A stretch of 64,000 nucleotides of DNA, from positions 490,791 to 554,790 of the forward strand of contig NZ_JAFEUP010000004.1 of NCBI RefSeq assembly GCF_016901015.1, given 5' to 3'. The notes under the pieces were generated by a model. It searched no databases. It was not told the origin of the DNA and saw nothing but the letters and a program-made list of their open reading frames with translations. Position numbers and translations under genes: made by a program. This document shows, one piece after another, positions 1 to 9,623 of the stretch. This stretch comes from Zestomonas insulae. Its GTDB lineage: Bacteria > Pseudomonadota > Gammaproteobacteria > Pseudomonadales > Pseudomonadaceae. The first letter of the stretch is position 1. Each line of letters begins with the position of its first letter.

Positions 1-421
1 CTTCCTTGGTAACGCGACCACCTTTGCCGGTACCGGCAATGCTGTTCGGGTTGAGGCCGTGCTCTTCGGCCAGCTTGCGTGCTGCCGGGGCGAGGATGGC
101 GTCTTCGTTGGAAGCCGCGGCCGGCGCAGCAGCCTGGGCCGCCGGAGCAGCGGCCGGCGCGGCAGCCGGGGCAGCAGCAACGCCACCGGCGGTCAGCTTG
201 CCGAGCAGCTCGCCGCTCAGCACGGTGTCGCCTTCGTTCTTGACGATTTCGGCGAGCACGCCGTCAGCTTCAGCGAGAACCTCCATCACCACTTTGTCGG
301 TTTCGATGTCGACGATCAGTTCGTCGCGCTTGACGGCCTCGCCCGGCTTCTTGTGCCAGGTCGCAACGGTGCCGTCTGCAACCGATTCGGGGAAAGTCGG
401 AGCTTTGATCTCGATAGCCAT
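1..421 (-). CDS. sucB: Dihydrolipoyl succinyltransferase, E2 of 2-oxoglutarate dehydrogenase (partial, N-terminus only)
   Basis: The first 140 residues are present; the rest runs off the left edge. E2 accepts the succinyl group from SucA on a lipoyl-lysine and passes it to CoA in the cytoplasmic 2-oxoglutarate dehydrogenase complex. Residues 1-75 form the lipoyl domain, with the DIETDKVVMEV motif and the lipoylated Lys at about position 43. An Ala/Pro-rich flexible linker follows, and the fragment ends inside the E3-binding domain (NPNSIAGTGKGGRVTKE). ATG at 421 is preceded by AAGGAATC. It lies 169 bp downstream of sucA on the same strand, so they form one operon as in other pseudomonads. Confidence 0.96.
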   Translation of the reverse strand, partial: MAIEIKAPTFPESVADGTVATWHKKPGEAVKRDELIVDIETDKVVMEVLAEADGVLAEIVKNEGDTVLSGELLGKLTAGGVAAAPAAAPAAAPAAQAAAPAAASNEDAILAPAARKLAEEHGLNPNSIAGTGKGGRVTKE

Positions 422-506
422 TATCAGGATTCCTTAAATTCGGGTTCTTCTTCGAGAAAGGCCACCCGGGGGCGCTGCGAGGATGGTGACGCCAGGGCGA
501 TCCAGC

Positions 507-528
507 GGCCCGCCTTCAGAGGCGGGCC
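507..528. promoter_or_regulatory. Perfect hairpin in the sucA-sucB intergenic gap
   Basis: GGCCCGCC (507-514) and GGCGGGCC (521-528) form an 8-bp perfect stem with a 6-nt loop. No T-run follows on the minus strand, so it is not an obvious intrinsic terminator. It could stabilise or process the sucA-sucB transcript or adjust E1:E2 stoichiometry; that function is inference. Confidence 0.45.
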
Positions 529-590
529 ACTTCATTCAACCTGACTGATCTTCGTACGCGGCCCGGAGGTCTCCTTTCAGATCGAAGGCG

Positions 591-3422
591 TTAAACAGTA
601 AAGGCGTCTTGCAGCAGCTTTTCCTGCTGCTCCGCGTGCATCGATGCGTAACCGCACGCCGGAGCTGCAGAGGCCTCGCGGCCGGCATACTCGAGGAACA
701 AGCCCTTCCTGTGTGCGATAGCGACGCGACGCATGTGGTGCTGGCTGCAATACCAGGCGCCCTGGTTCATCGGCTCCTCTTGGCACCAAACGATGTGCTT
801 GAGGTTCTTGTACGGTGCCAGCGCTTCGGCCAGGTCGTCTTCCGGGAACGGATAGAGCTGTTCGAGACGCACAATGGCGATGTCCTCACGAGCCTCGGCA
901 CGGCGTTTGGCCAGCAGGTCGTAGTAGACCTTGCCACTGCACAGCACGACGCGCTCGACCTTCTTCGGATCGATCGGATCGATCTCGCCGATGACGGTCT
1001 GGAACGAGCCTTCGGCCAGATCTTCCAGGCTGGAGATTGCCAGCGGATGGCGCAGCAGCGACTTCGGCGTCAGCACCACCAGTGGCTTGCGCAGCGGGCG
1101 GATAACCTGGCGGCGCAGCAGGTGGTAGATCTGCGCTGGGGTGGTCGGTACGCAGACCTGCATGTTGTGCTCGGCGCACAGTTGCAGGAAGCGCTCCAGA
1201 CGCGCCGAGCTGTGCTCAGGCCCCTGCCCTTCATAGCCATGCGGCAGCAGCATGGTCAGGCCGCACAGGCGACCCCACTTGTGCTCGCCGCTGGAAATGA
1301 ACTGGTCGAACACCACCTGGGCACCGTTGGCGAAGTCGCCGAACTGGGCTTCCCAGATCACCAGCGCGTTAGGCGTGGTGGTGGCGTAGCCGTACTCGAA
1401 GGCCAGTACCGCTTCTTCGGAGAGGAAGGAGTCGTACAGGTCGAACTTCGGCTGATCGGCATAGAGGTTCTGCAGCGGCAGGTAGGTGCTAGCGTCCTTC
1501 TGGTTGTGCAGCGCCGCATGGCGGTGCGAGAAGGTGCCGCGACCAACGTCCTGACCGGTGATGCGCACCGGGTGACCTTCTTTCAGCAGCGTGGCGTAGG
1601 CCAGGTTCTCGGCGTAGCCCCAATTGATCGGCATGCCGCCGGCAGTCATTTTCTGCCGGTCCTCGAGGACCTTGGCGACCTGACGCTGGAGGACCAGGCC
1701 TTCCGGGACTTCCAGCAGCTTGCCGGCTAGTTCCTGGAGAGTCTTCAGATCGAAGCGAGTGTCGTGACGCGCGTTCCAGGTGTGGCCCAGGTACGGACGC
1801 CAATCGACGAACAGCTCCTTGTTCGGCTCCTTGACCAGGCTCTTGACCACGTGCTGACCGTTGTCCAGCGCGGTGCGGTACTCGTCGATCTTGCCCTGCA
1901 CATCACCCGTGGTTTGCACACCATGCTGCACCAGCTGCTCAGCATACAGTTCACGAGTGGTTCGCTGCTTGGCGATCTGCTGGTACATCAGCGGCTGGGT
2001 GCCGCTCGGCTCGTCGGCCTCGTTGTGGCCGCGACGGCGGTAGCAGACCAGGTCGATGACCACGTCACGCTTGAACTGCATGCGGTAGTCGACCGCCAGC
2101 TGAGTGACGAACAGCACCGCTTCCGGGTCGTCGCCATTCACGTGGAAGATTGGCGCCTGGATCATCTTCGCCACGTCGGTGCAGTACTCGGTGGAACGCG
2201 AGTCTTCCGGGCGGCTGGTAGTGAAACCGACCTGGTTGTTGATCACCAGGTGGATGGTGCCGCCCGTCTTGTAGCCACGGGTCTGCGACATCTGGAAGGT
2301 TTCCATGACCACGCCCTGACCGGCGAATGCCGCGTCACCGTGGATGGAAATCGGCAGCACCTTGTCACCGGAGGCGTCTTTGCGGCGGTCCTGACGGGCA
2401 CGCACCGACCCTTCGACCACTGGCGAAACGATCTCCAGGTGTGACGGGTTGAACGCCAGCGCCAGGTGCACTTCGCCACCCGAGGTCATGACGTTGGAGG
2501 AGAAACCTTGGTGGTACTTCACGTCACCCGAGCTGAGGCCTTCGACCTTCTTGCCTTCGAACTCGTCGAACAGGTCGCGCGGGTTCTTGCCGAAGGTGTT
2601 GACCAGCACGTTCAGACGGCCGCGGTGGGCCATGCCGATGACGATTTCCTTGGTGCCGTACGAGCCCGAACGCTGGATGATTTCATCGAGCAGCGGAATC
2701 AGGCTTTCGCCGCCTTCCAGACCGAAGCGTTTGGTGCCTGGGTATTTAGTGCCGAGGTACTTTTCCAAGCCTTCGGCAGCGGTCAGGCGCTCGAGCAGGT
2801 GGCTCTGCGCTTCCGCGGAATAGGCCGGACGCCCGCGCACACTTTCCAGACGCTGCTGGAACCACTTGCGCTGCTCGGAATCGACGATGTGGGTGAATTC
2901 GGCACCGATGGTGCGACAGTATGTCTCTTGCAGGGCCTGATGAATCTCCCGCAGAGTGGCTTCCTCTTTGCCGATGTAAAGCTCACCGGTGCGGAAGGTC
3001 GTATCGAGGTCGGCGTTGGTCAGCCCGTAGTGGTTGATCGACAGATCAGCCGGCGCGGGGCGCTTCCAGAGACCGAGGGGATCGAGGTGAGAGGCCTGAT
3101 GGCCGCGCATGCGATACGCCTGAATCAGGCGCAGAACTTCGACCTGCTTCTTCTCGTGCTCGGTGCTGACGCTACCGGCGGAAACCGGCTGGGCACGACG
3201 CTGGTTTTTGGCCAGCAGGACGAAATGATCGCGAATAGTGGAGTGGGAAACATCACTCGCCGCGCTGCCATCGGCAGGCAGCTTCTGGAAGTAAGTCCGC
3301 CACTCTTCTGGCACGGCGTTCGGATCGTGCAGGTAGAGCTCGTAAAGCTCTTCCACATATGCAGCGTTGCCACCGGATAGGTGGGCGCTATTCCACATGC
3401 GCTGCATCACGCTTTCTTGCAT
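591..3422 (-). CDS. sucA: 2-oxoglutarate dehydrogenase E1 component
   Basis: Thiamine-diphosphate E1 of the 2-oxoglutarate dehydrogenase complex: it decarboxylates 2-oxoglutarate and transfers the succinyl group to SucB. It has 943 residues, the usual family length. The N-terminus (MQESVMQRMWNSAHLSGGNAAYVEELY) contains the short E1o docking helix. The central ThDP/Mg region includes SIHGDAAFAGQG and VINNQVGFTTSR, and the C-terminal transketolase-like pyrimidine domain includes HGYEGQGPEHSSARLERFLQLC. ATG at 3422 has a GAGGGTGA ribosome site. It lies between sdhB and sucB on one strand, so the TCA genes are probably cotranscribed. Confidence 0.97.
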   Translation of the reverse strand: MQESVMQRMWNSAHLSGGNAAYVEELYELYLHDPNAVPEEWRTYFQKLPADGSAASDVSHSTIRDHFVLLAKNQRRAQPVSAGSVSTEHEKKQVEVLRLIQAYRMRGHQASHLDPLGLWKRPAPADLSINHYGLTNADLDTTFRTGELYIGKEEATLREIHQALQETYCRTIGAEFTHIVDSEQRKWFQQRLESVRGRPAYSAEAQSHLLERLTAAEGLEKYLGTKYPGTKRFGLEGGESLIPLLDEIIQRSGSYGTKEIVIGMAHRGRLNVLVNTFGKNPRDLFDEFEGKKVEGLSSGDVKYHQGFSSNVMTSGGEVHLALAFNPSHLEIVSPVVEGSVRARQDRRKDASGDKVLPISIHGDAAFAGQGVVMETFQMSQTRGYKTGGTIHLVINNQVGFTTSRPEDSRSTEYCTDVAKMIQAPIFHVNGDDPEAVLFVTQLAVDYRMQFKRDVVIDLVCYRRRGHNEADEPSGTQPLMYQQIAKQRTTRELYAEQLVQHGVQTTGDVQGKIDEYRTALDNGQHVVKSLVKEPNKELFVDWRPYLGHTWNARHDTRFDLKTLQELAGKLLEVPEGLVLQRQVAKVLEDRQKMTAGGMPINWGYAENLAYATLLKEGHPVRITGQDVGRGTFSHRHAALHNQKDASTYLPLQNLYADQPKFDLYDSFLSEEAVLAFEYGYATTTPNALVIWEAQFGDFANGAQVVFDQFISSGEHKWGRLCGLTMLLPHGYEGQGPEHSSARLERFLQLCAEHNMQVCVPTTPAQIYHLLRRQVIRPLRKPLVVLTPKSLLRHPLAISSLEDLAEGSFQTVIGEIDPIDPKKVERVVLCSGKVYYDLLAKRRAEAREDIAIVRLEQLYPFPEDDLAEALAPYKNLKHIVWCQEEPMNQGAWYCSQHHMRRVAIAHRKGLFLEYAGREASAAPACGYASMHAEQQEKLLQDAFTV

Positions 3423-3528
3423 GCTTGGTCACCCTCGGTAAGGGGACACCACCGGCGTGGAAACCGCATCGGCTTTACTAGTCCTTGGCCAGCGACTCGG
3501 GTAAAGCCACTTTGGATCCCGCAGATAG

Positions 3529-3546
3529 TCCGGGCACCAGCCCGGA
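3529..3546. promoter_or_regulatory. Hairpin in the sdhB-sucA gap
   Basis: TCCGGGC and GCCCGGA form a perfect 7-bp stem with a 4-nt loop (ACCA). A second weaker stem (GAGCCGC 3576-3582 with GCGGCTC 3596-3602) lies just 3' of sdhB. Neither is followed by a convincing T-run on the minus strand. They may attenuate or process the sdh-suc message; the 238-bp gap holds no gene. Confidence 0.35.
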
Positions 3547-3660
3547 TGCCCCTGCTGGTATTCGATTTTCAATAAGAGCCGCTGCTTTGTGAGCTGCGGC
3601 TCGTCGAACCGCGGCACCGGAAAATCCGAAGCCGCGGGTTACCACTTCTACATCAGTCGA

Positions 3661-4380
3661 TCAGGTACCGCTTTGCAGCAACATGTTGCGTACATGGCCG
3701 ATTGCCTTGGTCGGATTGAGACCTTTCGGGCAAACGTTCACGCAGTTCATGATGCCGCGGCAGCGGAACACGCTGAACGGGTCGTCCAGGGAAGCCAGAC
3801 GCTCCTGGGTCTTGGTGTCGCGGCTGTCGGCCAGGAAACGGTAGGCCTGCAGTAGCGCAGCGGGACCGAGGAACTTGTCAGGGTTCCACCAGAAGGACGG
3901 GCACGAGGTCGAGCAGCAAGCGCACAGGATGCACTCGTACAGACCGTCGAGCTTCTCGCGCTCTTCCGGCGACTGCAGACGCTCGATGGCCGGAGCCGGC
4001 GTGTCGTTCTGCAGATACGGCTGCACCTTCTCGTACTGCTTGTAGAAGATGCTCATGTCGACGACCAGGTCACGAATGACCGGCAGACCCGGCAGCGGGC
4101 GAATCACCAGCTTGTTGCCTTTCACCACGGTGGAGATCGGGGTGATGCAGGCGAGGCCGTTCTTGCCGCTGATGTTCATGCCGTCGGAACCGCACACGCC
4201 TTCACGGCAGGAGCGACGATAGGAGAAGCCTTCGTCCTGCTCTTTGATCAGGGCCAGCACGTCCAGCACCATCAGGTCCTTGCCGTCGATGTCGACGTTG
4301 AAGTCCTGCATGAACGGCGCTGCGTCTTTCTCCGGGTTGTAGCGATAAACGCTGACTTGCAAAGTTTTGGCTAGCGACAT
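3661..4380 (-). CDS. sdhB: Succinate dehydrogenase iron-sulfur subunit
   Basis: Complex II subunit carrying electrons from the SdhA flavin to membrane ubiquinone. At 239 aa it is close to the family length. The N-terminal ferredoxin-like domain has the [2Fe-2S] ligands in SCREGVCGSDG and the later Cys of NGLAC. The C-terminal domain has the [4Fe-4S]/[3Fe-4S] ligands in CILCACCSTSCPSFWWNPDKF and CRGIMNCVNVCPKG. I chose ATG at 4380 because AAGGGTGG sits at good spacing; an in-frame GTG at 4389 lies too close to that site. It begins 11 bp after the sdhA stop, last gene of sdhCDAB. Confidence 0.96.
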   Translation of the reverse strand: MSLAKTLQVSVYRYNPEKDAAPFMQDFNVDIDGKDLMVLDVLALIKEQDEGFSYRRSCREGVCGSDGMNISGKNGLACITPISTVVKGNKLVIRPLPGLPVIRDLVVDMSIFYKQYEKVQPYLQNDTPAPAIERLQSPEEREKLDGLYECILCACCSTSCPSFWWNPDKFLGPAALLQAYRFLADSRDTKTQERLASLDDPFSVFRCRGIMNCVNVCPKGLNPTKAIGHVRNMLLQSGT

Positions 4381-4391
4381 ATCGGCCACCC

Positions 4392-6164
4392 TTAATAAGT
4401 ACGAACTTTGGGTTCAAACGCCGGAACGGTCTTCGGCGCGAAGTTGACGGCACGCTTGGCGACGCGCTTCTCACCCGGGAAGTACAGGGAGTGGCACAGC
4501 CAGTTGACGTCATCGCGATCTTCGAAGTCTTCACGGGCATGCGCGCCACGGGACTCGGTACGAGTGTCCGCTGCGATCGCAGTAGCCTCAGCCACTTCGA
4601 GAAGGTTTTGCAGTTCCAGCGCTTCGATACGCGCGGTGTTGAAAGCATGGCTCTTGTCGGCGATCTTCACGGTCGCAATGCGCTCGCGCAGATCGGCCAG
4701 CTGAGCAATACCCTTCTTCATGTATTCGCCGGTGCGGAACACGCCGAAATAGTTCTGCATGCAGGCTTGCAGCTCTTTACGCAGCGGCGCTACGTCTTCG
4801 CCGGTGCTGCGCTCGTTGACACCGGACAGACGCTTGAGCGACTGCTCGATGTCGGTCTCGCTGGCGCCGCGAACCTCGATGCCTTCCTTGAGTGCTTTCT
4901 CCAGGTGCAGGCCAGCCGCACGGCCGAAGACCACCAGGTCGAGCAGCGAGTTGCCGCCCAGACGGTTGGCACCGTGTACGGACACGCAAGCCACTTCACC
5001 GACGGCGAACAGCCCTTCGATGATCTTGTCGTTGCCGTTGGCGTCCTGGGTGATCGCCTGACCATGAATGTTGGTGGCTACGCCGCCCATCATGTAGTGG
5101 CAGGTCGGGATAACCGGAACCGGAGCGACCACCGGATCGACGTGGGCGAAGGTCTTGGACAGTTCGCAAATGCCAGGCAGGCGGCTGTGCAGCACTTCTT
5201 CACCGAGGTGATCGAGCTTCAGCAGCACGTGATCGCCATCCGGACCACAACCGTTACCGGCGATGACTTCCTTGACCATCGAGCGCGCAACCACGTCGCG
5301 GCCAGCCAGGTCTTTGGCGTTCGGCGCATAGCGTTCCATGAAACGCTCGCCGTGCTTGTTGATCAGGTAGCCACCTTCACCGCGGCAACCTTCGGTGACC
5401 AGTACACCAGCGCCGGCGATACCGGTCGGGTGGAACTGCCACATTTCGATGTCTTGCACCGGCACGCCGGCGCGCAGCGCCATGCCCACGCCGTCACCGG
5501 TGTTGATCAGGGCGTTGGTGGTCGACGAGTAGATGCGACCCGCACCGCCAGTGGCCAGCACAACGGCCTTGGAACGGATGTACACGGTTTCGCCGGTTTC
5601 GATGCAGATGGCGATGATGCCAACGATCGAGCCGTCCTGGTTCTTCACCAGGTCAACGGCGTACCACTCGTTGAGGAACGAGGTGCCAGCCTTCAGGTTG
5701 GCTTGGTACAGGGTGTGCAGCAGGGCGTGACCGGTACGGTCGGCCGCGGCGCAGGTACGGGCTGCCTGAGTCGGATTATCCGGCCCCTTGGACTGACCGC
5801 CGAACGGACGCTGATAGATGCGACCTTGCTCGGTACGGGAGAACGGCAGGCCCATGTGCTCGAGCTCGAACACCGCCTCCGGGCCGACGGAGCACATGTA
5901 CTCGATCGCGTCCTGGTCGCCGATGTAGTCGGAACCCTTGACGGTGTCGTACATGTGCCAGCGCCAATCGTCGTTCGGGTCGGCCGAAGCGATGGCGCAG
6001 GTGATGCCGCCCTGTGCGGACACAGTGTGCGAGCGGGTCGGGAAGACCTTGGTGACTACTGCAGTCTTGTGACCACCTTGAGCCAGCTGCAGCGCAGCGC
6101 GCATGCCGGCACCGCCACCACCGACGATGATGGCGTCATAGGAAAGAGTACGAATGCTAGACAT
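4392..6164 (-). CDS. sdhA: Succinate dehydrogenase flavoprotein subunit
   Basis: Catalytic subunit of complex II: oxidises succinate to fumarate using covalently bound FAD. It has 590 aa, the normal length. The N-terminal Rossmann dinucleotide motif is [17 protein letters not shown], and the FAD-linking His is in [12 protein letters not shown]. The catalytic region includes [21 protein letters not shown] and [27 protein letters not shown]. The start is 3 bp downstream of sdhD, so translation is tightly coupled in sdhCDAB. The protein is cytoplasmic but held on the membrane through SdhB and SdhCD. Confidence 0.97.
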   Translation of the reverse strand: MSSIRTLSYDAIIVGGGGAGMRAALQLAQGGHKTAVVTKVFPTRSHTVSAQGGITCAIASADPNDDWRWHMYDTVKGSDYIGDQDAIEYMCSVGPEAVFELEHMGLPFSRTEQGRIYQRPFGGQSKGPDNPTQAARTCAAADRTGHALLHTLYQANLKAGTSFLNEWYAVDLVKNQDGSIVGIIAICIETGETVYIRSKAVVLATGGAGRIYSSTTNALINTGDGVGMALRAGVPVQDIEMWQFHPTGIAGAGVLVTEGCRGEGGYLINKHGERFMERYAPNAKDLAGRDVVARSMVKEVIAGNGCGPDGDHVLLKLDHLGEEVLHSRLPGICELSKTFAHVDPVVAPVPVIPTCHYMMGGVATNIHGQAITQDANGNDKIIEGLFAVGEVACVSVHGANRLGGNSLLDLVVFGRAAGLHLEKALKEGIEVRGASETDIEQSLKRLSGVNERSTGEDVAPLRKELQACMQNYFGVFRTGEYMKKGIAQLADLRERIATVKIADKSHAFNTARIEALELQNLLEVAEATAIAADTRTESRGAHAREDFEDRDDVNWLCHSLYFPGEKRVAKRAVNFAPKTVPAFEPKVRTY

Positions 6165-6167
6165 GAA

Positions 6168-6536
6168 TCAGATACCCCAGAGAATCTGCACGCCCCAGAC
6201 GAAGAACGCGAACATCGCAATGCCGCAGACCGCCTGGAACAGGAAACGCACGCCAGTCGCCCACTTGCCCAGCGCCATCGGCGTCAGGTAGTCGGTGGAG
6301 ATGGTCCACATGCCAACCCAGGCATGGGCACCCAAGGCCACCAGAGCCAGCAGACTGAAGACACGCATCCAGCCGTGGGAGAACAGTGCATGCCACTCGG
6401 CGAAGCCGAGACCCGGGTGCACCACCAGGTATCCAATGAGGAAAATGAAATAAGCGGCGAGAACAACTGCCGAAACGCGCTGGGCCATCCAGTCATACAG
6501 CCCGGAGCGCGACAGGTTCGTGACGTTAGTTACCAT
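6168..6536 (-). CDS. sdhD: Succinate dehydrogenase membrane anchor subunit D
   Basis: A 122-residue integral membrane anchor of complex II that contributes to heme b and quinone binding. Three hydrophobic helices are visible (about residues 20-40, 55-80 and 90-115), and SGLYDWMAQRVSAVVLAAY is characteristic of SdhD. ATG at 6536 is chosen over an upstream in-frame TTG at 6542 because it matches the family start (MVTNVTNLSRSG). It overlaps the sdhC stop by 7 nt, indicating translational coupling. Confidence 0.93.
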   Translation of the reverse strand: MVTNVTNLSRSGLYDWMAQRVSAVVLAAYFIFLIGYLVVHPGLGFAEWHALFSHGWMRVFSLLALVALGAHAWVGMWTISTDYLTPMALGKWATGVRFLFQAVCGIAMFAFFVWGVQILWGI

Positions 6537-6904
6537 ACCCAAACCCCCGCCAGAACGATCAGCACCACGGAAACGGCGATGACGATTTTCGAGCCCAGCT
6601 TGCCGCCTTCCAGCGTCTCACCAATGCCCATATCCATGATCAGATGGCGAACACCGGCCACCAAGTGATACAGCAGCGCGGACAGGAGGCCCCAGGTCAC
6701 CAGCTTGGCTAGCGGACTGGTCAAACACGCTTTCACCTGCTCGAAGCCTTCCTCGGAGCTCAGGGACTTATCGAGTGCAAACAGCAGCACGGCGATGCCC
6801 AAGAAGAGGATGACACCGGAAATACGGTGCAGGATGGACGTGTAAGCAGTGACTGGGAGTTTGATCGTCCTTAAGTCGAGGTTTACAGGTCTTTGGCTAT
6901 TCAC
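6530..6904 (-). CDS. sdhC: Succinate dehydrogenase cytochrome b556 subunit C
   Basis: A 124-aa membrane subunit, first gene of sdhCDAB. It starts NSQRPVNLDLRTIKLPVTAYTSILHRISGV, the typical SdhC signature; SILHRISG contains residues that line the quinone site. The heme-ligating His is expected in the second helix segment LLYHLVAGVRHLIMD. Three membrane helices are apparent. The start codon is GTG at 6904 with only a poor purine-rich upstream stretch, so initiation may be weak. A strong sigma-70-like promoter lies about 135 bp upstream. Confidence 0.94.
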   Translation of the reverse strand: MNSQRPVNLDLRTIKLPVTAYTSILHRISGVILFLGIAVLLFALDKSLSSEEGFEQVKACLTSPLAKLVTWGLLSALLYHLVAGVRHLIMDMGIGETLEGGKLGSKIVIAVSVVLIVLAGVWVW

Positions 6905-7038
6905 GGCTTTTTTTCACACTGAAGGGCCCCTAACAAACAGGGCAAAGTTGTCGGGAAGTGCACTGGTCAGGTACTCACTACCCAGGGAGTGACAACCTCC
7001 AGAATACAGGCCCTAAAGCCCCTGGCGGTCGGCCGGAG

Positions 7039-7067
7039 AGTATAGACAGTTAGGATACTAATGACAA
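7039..7067 (-). promoter_or_regulatory. Sigma-70-type promoter for sdhCDAB
   Basis: On the minus strand a -35 box TTGTCA (7067-7062) and a -10 box TATACT (7044-7039) are separated by exactly 17 bp. Each matches the consensus at five of six positions. It points to sdhC, about 135 bp downstream. Confidence 0.7.
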
Positions 7068-7181
7068 TGCGATGGCCATTACCCAAAGGTCGATTGCGCA
7101 CCCTATATAAAAGGCGTAAATAGCCCGCTATCCGCACCGAAAAACCCTCGCAAACCCCTCTCCCGCCTAGGTTTTCGCAAA

Positions 7182-7209
7182 TTGACTTTCAGATTTATCT
7201 CTCTATAGT
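7182..7209 (+). promoter_or_regulatory. Sigma-70-type promoter for gltA
   Basis: The -35 box TTGACT (7182-7187) and -10 box TATAGT (7204-7209) are separated by 16 bp, each with one mismatch or near match to consensus. It lies about 60 bp upstream of the gltA ATG. Confidence 0.7.
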
Positions 7210-7268
7210 GTTGCGGGCCCTGCGTGGGGGGCAGTCTGGTGATTTCAAGCATTAATAGGAGGCCACAC

Positions 7269-8555
7269 ATGGCTGACAAAAAAGCGCAGTTGATCATCGA
7301 GGGCGCTGCCCCCGTCGAACTGCCTGTCCTGAGCGGCACCGTTGGTCCCGATGTCATCGATGTGCGGGGACTGACCGCCACGGGCCGTTTCACGTTTGAT
7401 CCTGGCTTTATGTCGACCGCCTCTTGCGAGTCGAAAATCACCTATATCGATGGTGACAATGGCATCCTGCTGCACCGCGGCTATCCGATCGAGCAACTGG
7501 CCGAGAAGTCCGACTACTTGGAAACCTGCTACCTGCTGCTGAACGGCGAACTGCCGAACGCAGAGGAAAAGGCCAAGTTCGTCGGCATCATCAAGAACCA
7601 CACCATGGTTCACGAGCAGCTGAAGACCTTCTTCAACGGCTTCCGCCGCGATGCCCACCCGATGGCCGTGATGTGCGGCGTGGTTGGCGCCCTGTCGGCC
7701 TTCTACCACGACTCCCTCGACATCAATAATCCGAAGCATCGCGAAGTGTCGGCCATGCGCCTGATCGCCAAGATGCCGACCATCGCTGCGATGACCTACA
7801 AGTACTCCATGGGCCAGCCCATGATGTACCCGCGCAACGACCTGTCCTACGCAGAAAACTTCCTGCACATGATGTTCAACACCCCGTGCGAGATCAAACC
7901 GATCAGCCCGGTGTTGGCCAAGGCCATGGACCGCATCTTCGTCCTGCACGCCGACCATGAGCAGAACGCGTCGACCTCCACCGTCCGCCTAGCCGGCTCG
8001 TCAGGTGCAAACCCGTTCGCCTGTATCGCCGCCGGCATTGCCGCGCTGTGGGGCCCGGCACACGGTGGCGCGAACGAAGCGGTGCTGAGCATGCTGGACG
8101 AGATCGGCAGCGTGGAGAACATCGACAAGTTCATCGCCAAGGCGAAGGACAAGAACGATCCGTTCAAGCTGATGGGCTTCGGCCACCGCGTGTACAAGAA
8201 CTTCGACCCGCGCGCCAAGGTCATGAAGCAGACCTGCGACGAAGTACTGGCAGAGCTGGGCATCAACGATCCGCAGCTGGAACTGGCGATGAAGCTCGAC
8301 GAGATCGCGCGCAACGATCCTTACTTCAAGGAGCGCAATCTGTACCCGAACGTCGACTTCTACTCGGGCATCATCCTCAAGGCGATCGGCATTCCGACCA
8401 GCATGTTCACGGTGATCTTCGCCCTGGCGCGCACAGTCGGCTGGATCTCGCACTGGAAGGAAATGCTCTCCGGTCCGTACAAGATTGGCCGTCCGCGCCA
8501 GCTGTACACTGGCTACGACAAGCGCGACTTCACTCCGCTGGATCAGCGCAAGTAA
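7269..8555 (+). CDS. gltA: Citrate synthase (type II)
   Basis: Condenses acetyl-CoA and oxaloacetate to citrate, the entry step of the TCA cycle. At 428 aa it has the length of the hexameric, NADH-sensitive bacterial type. Active-site signatures are visible: [45 protein letters not shown] and [14 protein letters not shown], which contain the catalytic His residues, plus the Asp region near [22 protein letters not shown] sequence. ATG at 7269 has a strong AGGAGG site 5 nt upstream; an upstream in-frame extension is not needed. It is transcribed away from sdhCDAB and ends at a terminator. Confidence 0.97.
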   Translation: MADKKAQLIIEGAAPVELPVLSGTVGPDVIDVRGLTATGRFTFDPGFMSTASCESKITYIDGDNGILLHRGYPIEQLAEKSDYLETCYLLLNGELPNAEEKAKFVGIIKNHTMVHEQLKTFFNGFRRDAHPMAVMCGVVGALSAFYHDSLDINNPKHREVSAMRLIAKMPTIAAMTYKYSMGQPMMYPRNDLSYAENFLHMMFNTPCEIKPISPVLAKAMDRIFVLHADHEQNASTSTVRLAGSSGANPFACIAAGIAALWGPAHGGANEAVLSMLDEIGSVENIDKFIAKAKDKNDPFKLMGFGHRVYKNFDPRAKVMKQTCDEVLAELGINDPQLELAMKLDEIARNDPYFKERNLYPNVDFYSGIILKAIGIPTSMFTVIFALARTVGWISHWKEMLSGPYKIGRPRQLYTGYDKRDFTPLDQRK

Positions 8556-8570
8556 GCGTCACGCTGACAG

Positions 8571-8596
8571 AAAGGCCGCCGCAAGGCGGCCTTTTT
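8571..8596 (+). terminator. Intrinsic terminator after gltA
   Basis: GGCCGCC and GGCGGCC form a stem with a GCAA-type loop, flanked by an A-run upstream and TTTTT downstream. It may act on both strands because the convergent usp gene ends just beyond it. Confidence 0.85.
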
Positions 8597-8612
8597 CATT
8601 TCTGCGCCAGCG

Positions 8613-9497
8613 TCATACCGTCACGAGCACGTCGCACTGCGACTCCTGCAGCACATAGCGAGTGGTGCTGCCCAGCAGCAGGTCCTCCAGCTGACTTTCG
8701 CCATGCTTGCCGACCACGATCAGGTCGCACATCTGCTCCTGTTCCTGCTCGATGACGCACCGTGAGGCATCACCGCGCACCACCAGCAGACGGACCCTAT
8801 CCATCGGCAACTGCGCCTGCTCGCACAACCCCTGCAGCCTGGCCAACGCGTCCTGGCGCGCCGCCGCGCGGTAGCCCTCGATCACTTCATCCTGGATGCC
8901 ACCGAAGCGCAGCTTTCTCTCGAATGGCACGTCGAAAGCGTGCAACAGGACCACTTCGGCATCCGGCGCCAGCGCCCTGGCCGTTCGCAGCGACGGCAGC
9001 GACGAAACTGAGAAATCCACTGGCACCAGCAGCGTGCGATAAGGTGTGCGCGCCGGCTGCTTGACCACCAGGATCGAGCGGCGACTCTTGCCGACCATGC
9101 GCTCGGCCGTCGAACCCAGCAGCCGATGGCGCAGGTAGCTTTCACCGCGCCCCGCGACGACCAGCACATCAGTGCCGCGCTGCTCGCTTTGTGCCTCGAT
9201 CTCGCTCAACACCGACCCGCACGTGACGTGGAGCCCTGCCGAAACGCCGACCGCGCCGTGAACCGACTCGGCCAGGCGCGACAGCTCGCGCAACGCCTCT
9301 TGTTTCATCTGCTCGGAAAGCCCCATCGGCATGCCGCCCGCCAGCTGCTTCAGGCGCTCCAGCAAGGCCCGCTCGATGACGTGCAGCAGATCGAGTCGAC
9401 CGCCGCACTCGGCCGCCTGCAACGCGGCGCGACGGACCGCCTGACGCGCAGGCACCGACAGGTCGGTGGCGGCCAGTAGTCGAATCGGATTGGCCAT
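8613..9497 (-). CDS. Tandem-domain universal stress protein (UspA family)
   Basis: A 294-aa cytoplasmic protein with two Usp domains. Domain 1 (about 1-150) starts ANPIRLLAATDLS and has the ATP-binding-like motif VAGRGESYLRHRLLGSTAERM. Domain 2 (about 155-294) has LLVPVDFS and VVGKHGESQLEDLLLGSTTRYVL. The G-x2-G-x9-G(S/T) signature in both suggests nucleotide binding. ATG at 9497 is selected because GGGAGGGG precedes it; an upstream in-frame extension looks like low-quality sequence. Monocistronic, convergent with gltA. The exact stress it serves cannot be told from sequence. Confidence 0.85.
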   Translation of the reverse strand: MANPIRLLAATDLSVPARQAVRRAALQAAECGGRLDLLHVIERALLERLKQLAGGMPMGLSEQMKQEALRELSRLAESVHGAVGVSAGLHVTCGSVLSEIEAQSEQRGTDVLVVAGRGESYLRHRLLGSTAERMVGKSRRSILVVKQPARTPYRTLLVPVDFSVSSLPSLRTARALAPDAEVVLLHAFDVPFERKLRFGGIQDEVIEGYRAAARQDALARLQGLCEQAQLPMDRVRLLVVRGDASRCVIEQEQEQMCDLIVVGKHGESQLEDLLLGSTTRYVLQESQCDVLVTV

Positions 9498-9623
9498 CGC
9501 TTCACCCCTCCCAGATGACGACGACGCGGCGCATTGCACCTCGTCTGCTGGGGCCATCCTAGAGCGTCGGCGGCAAGCTGCTCATGAGCCAGGTCAAGAC
9601 CCAGTCGGTTACCCAAAACGACG

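Larger units (their letters stand above)
6905..7268. promoter_or_regulatory. Divergent sdhC / gltA regulatory region
   Basis: This 364-bp gap holds no gene. It is more AT-rich than its surroundings and has promoters for both directions (7039-7067 minus, 7182-7209 plus), whose -35 elements are about 115 bp apart. The leader of sdhC would be about 130 nt long. Shared control of citrate synthase and succinate dehydrogenase from this region is inferred from the arrangement; no specific operator could be named. Confidence 0.75.

Noticed and set aside
4491..6668. A 725-codon plus-strand frame opposite sdhA/sdhD
   Set aside because: Antisense to strongly conserved sdh genes and lacking any domain.
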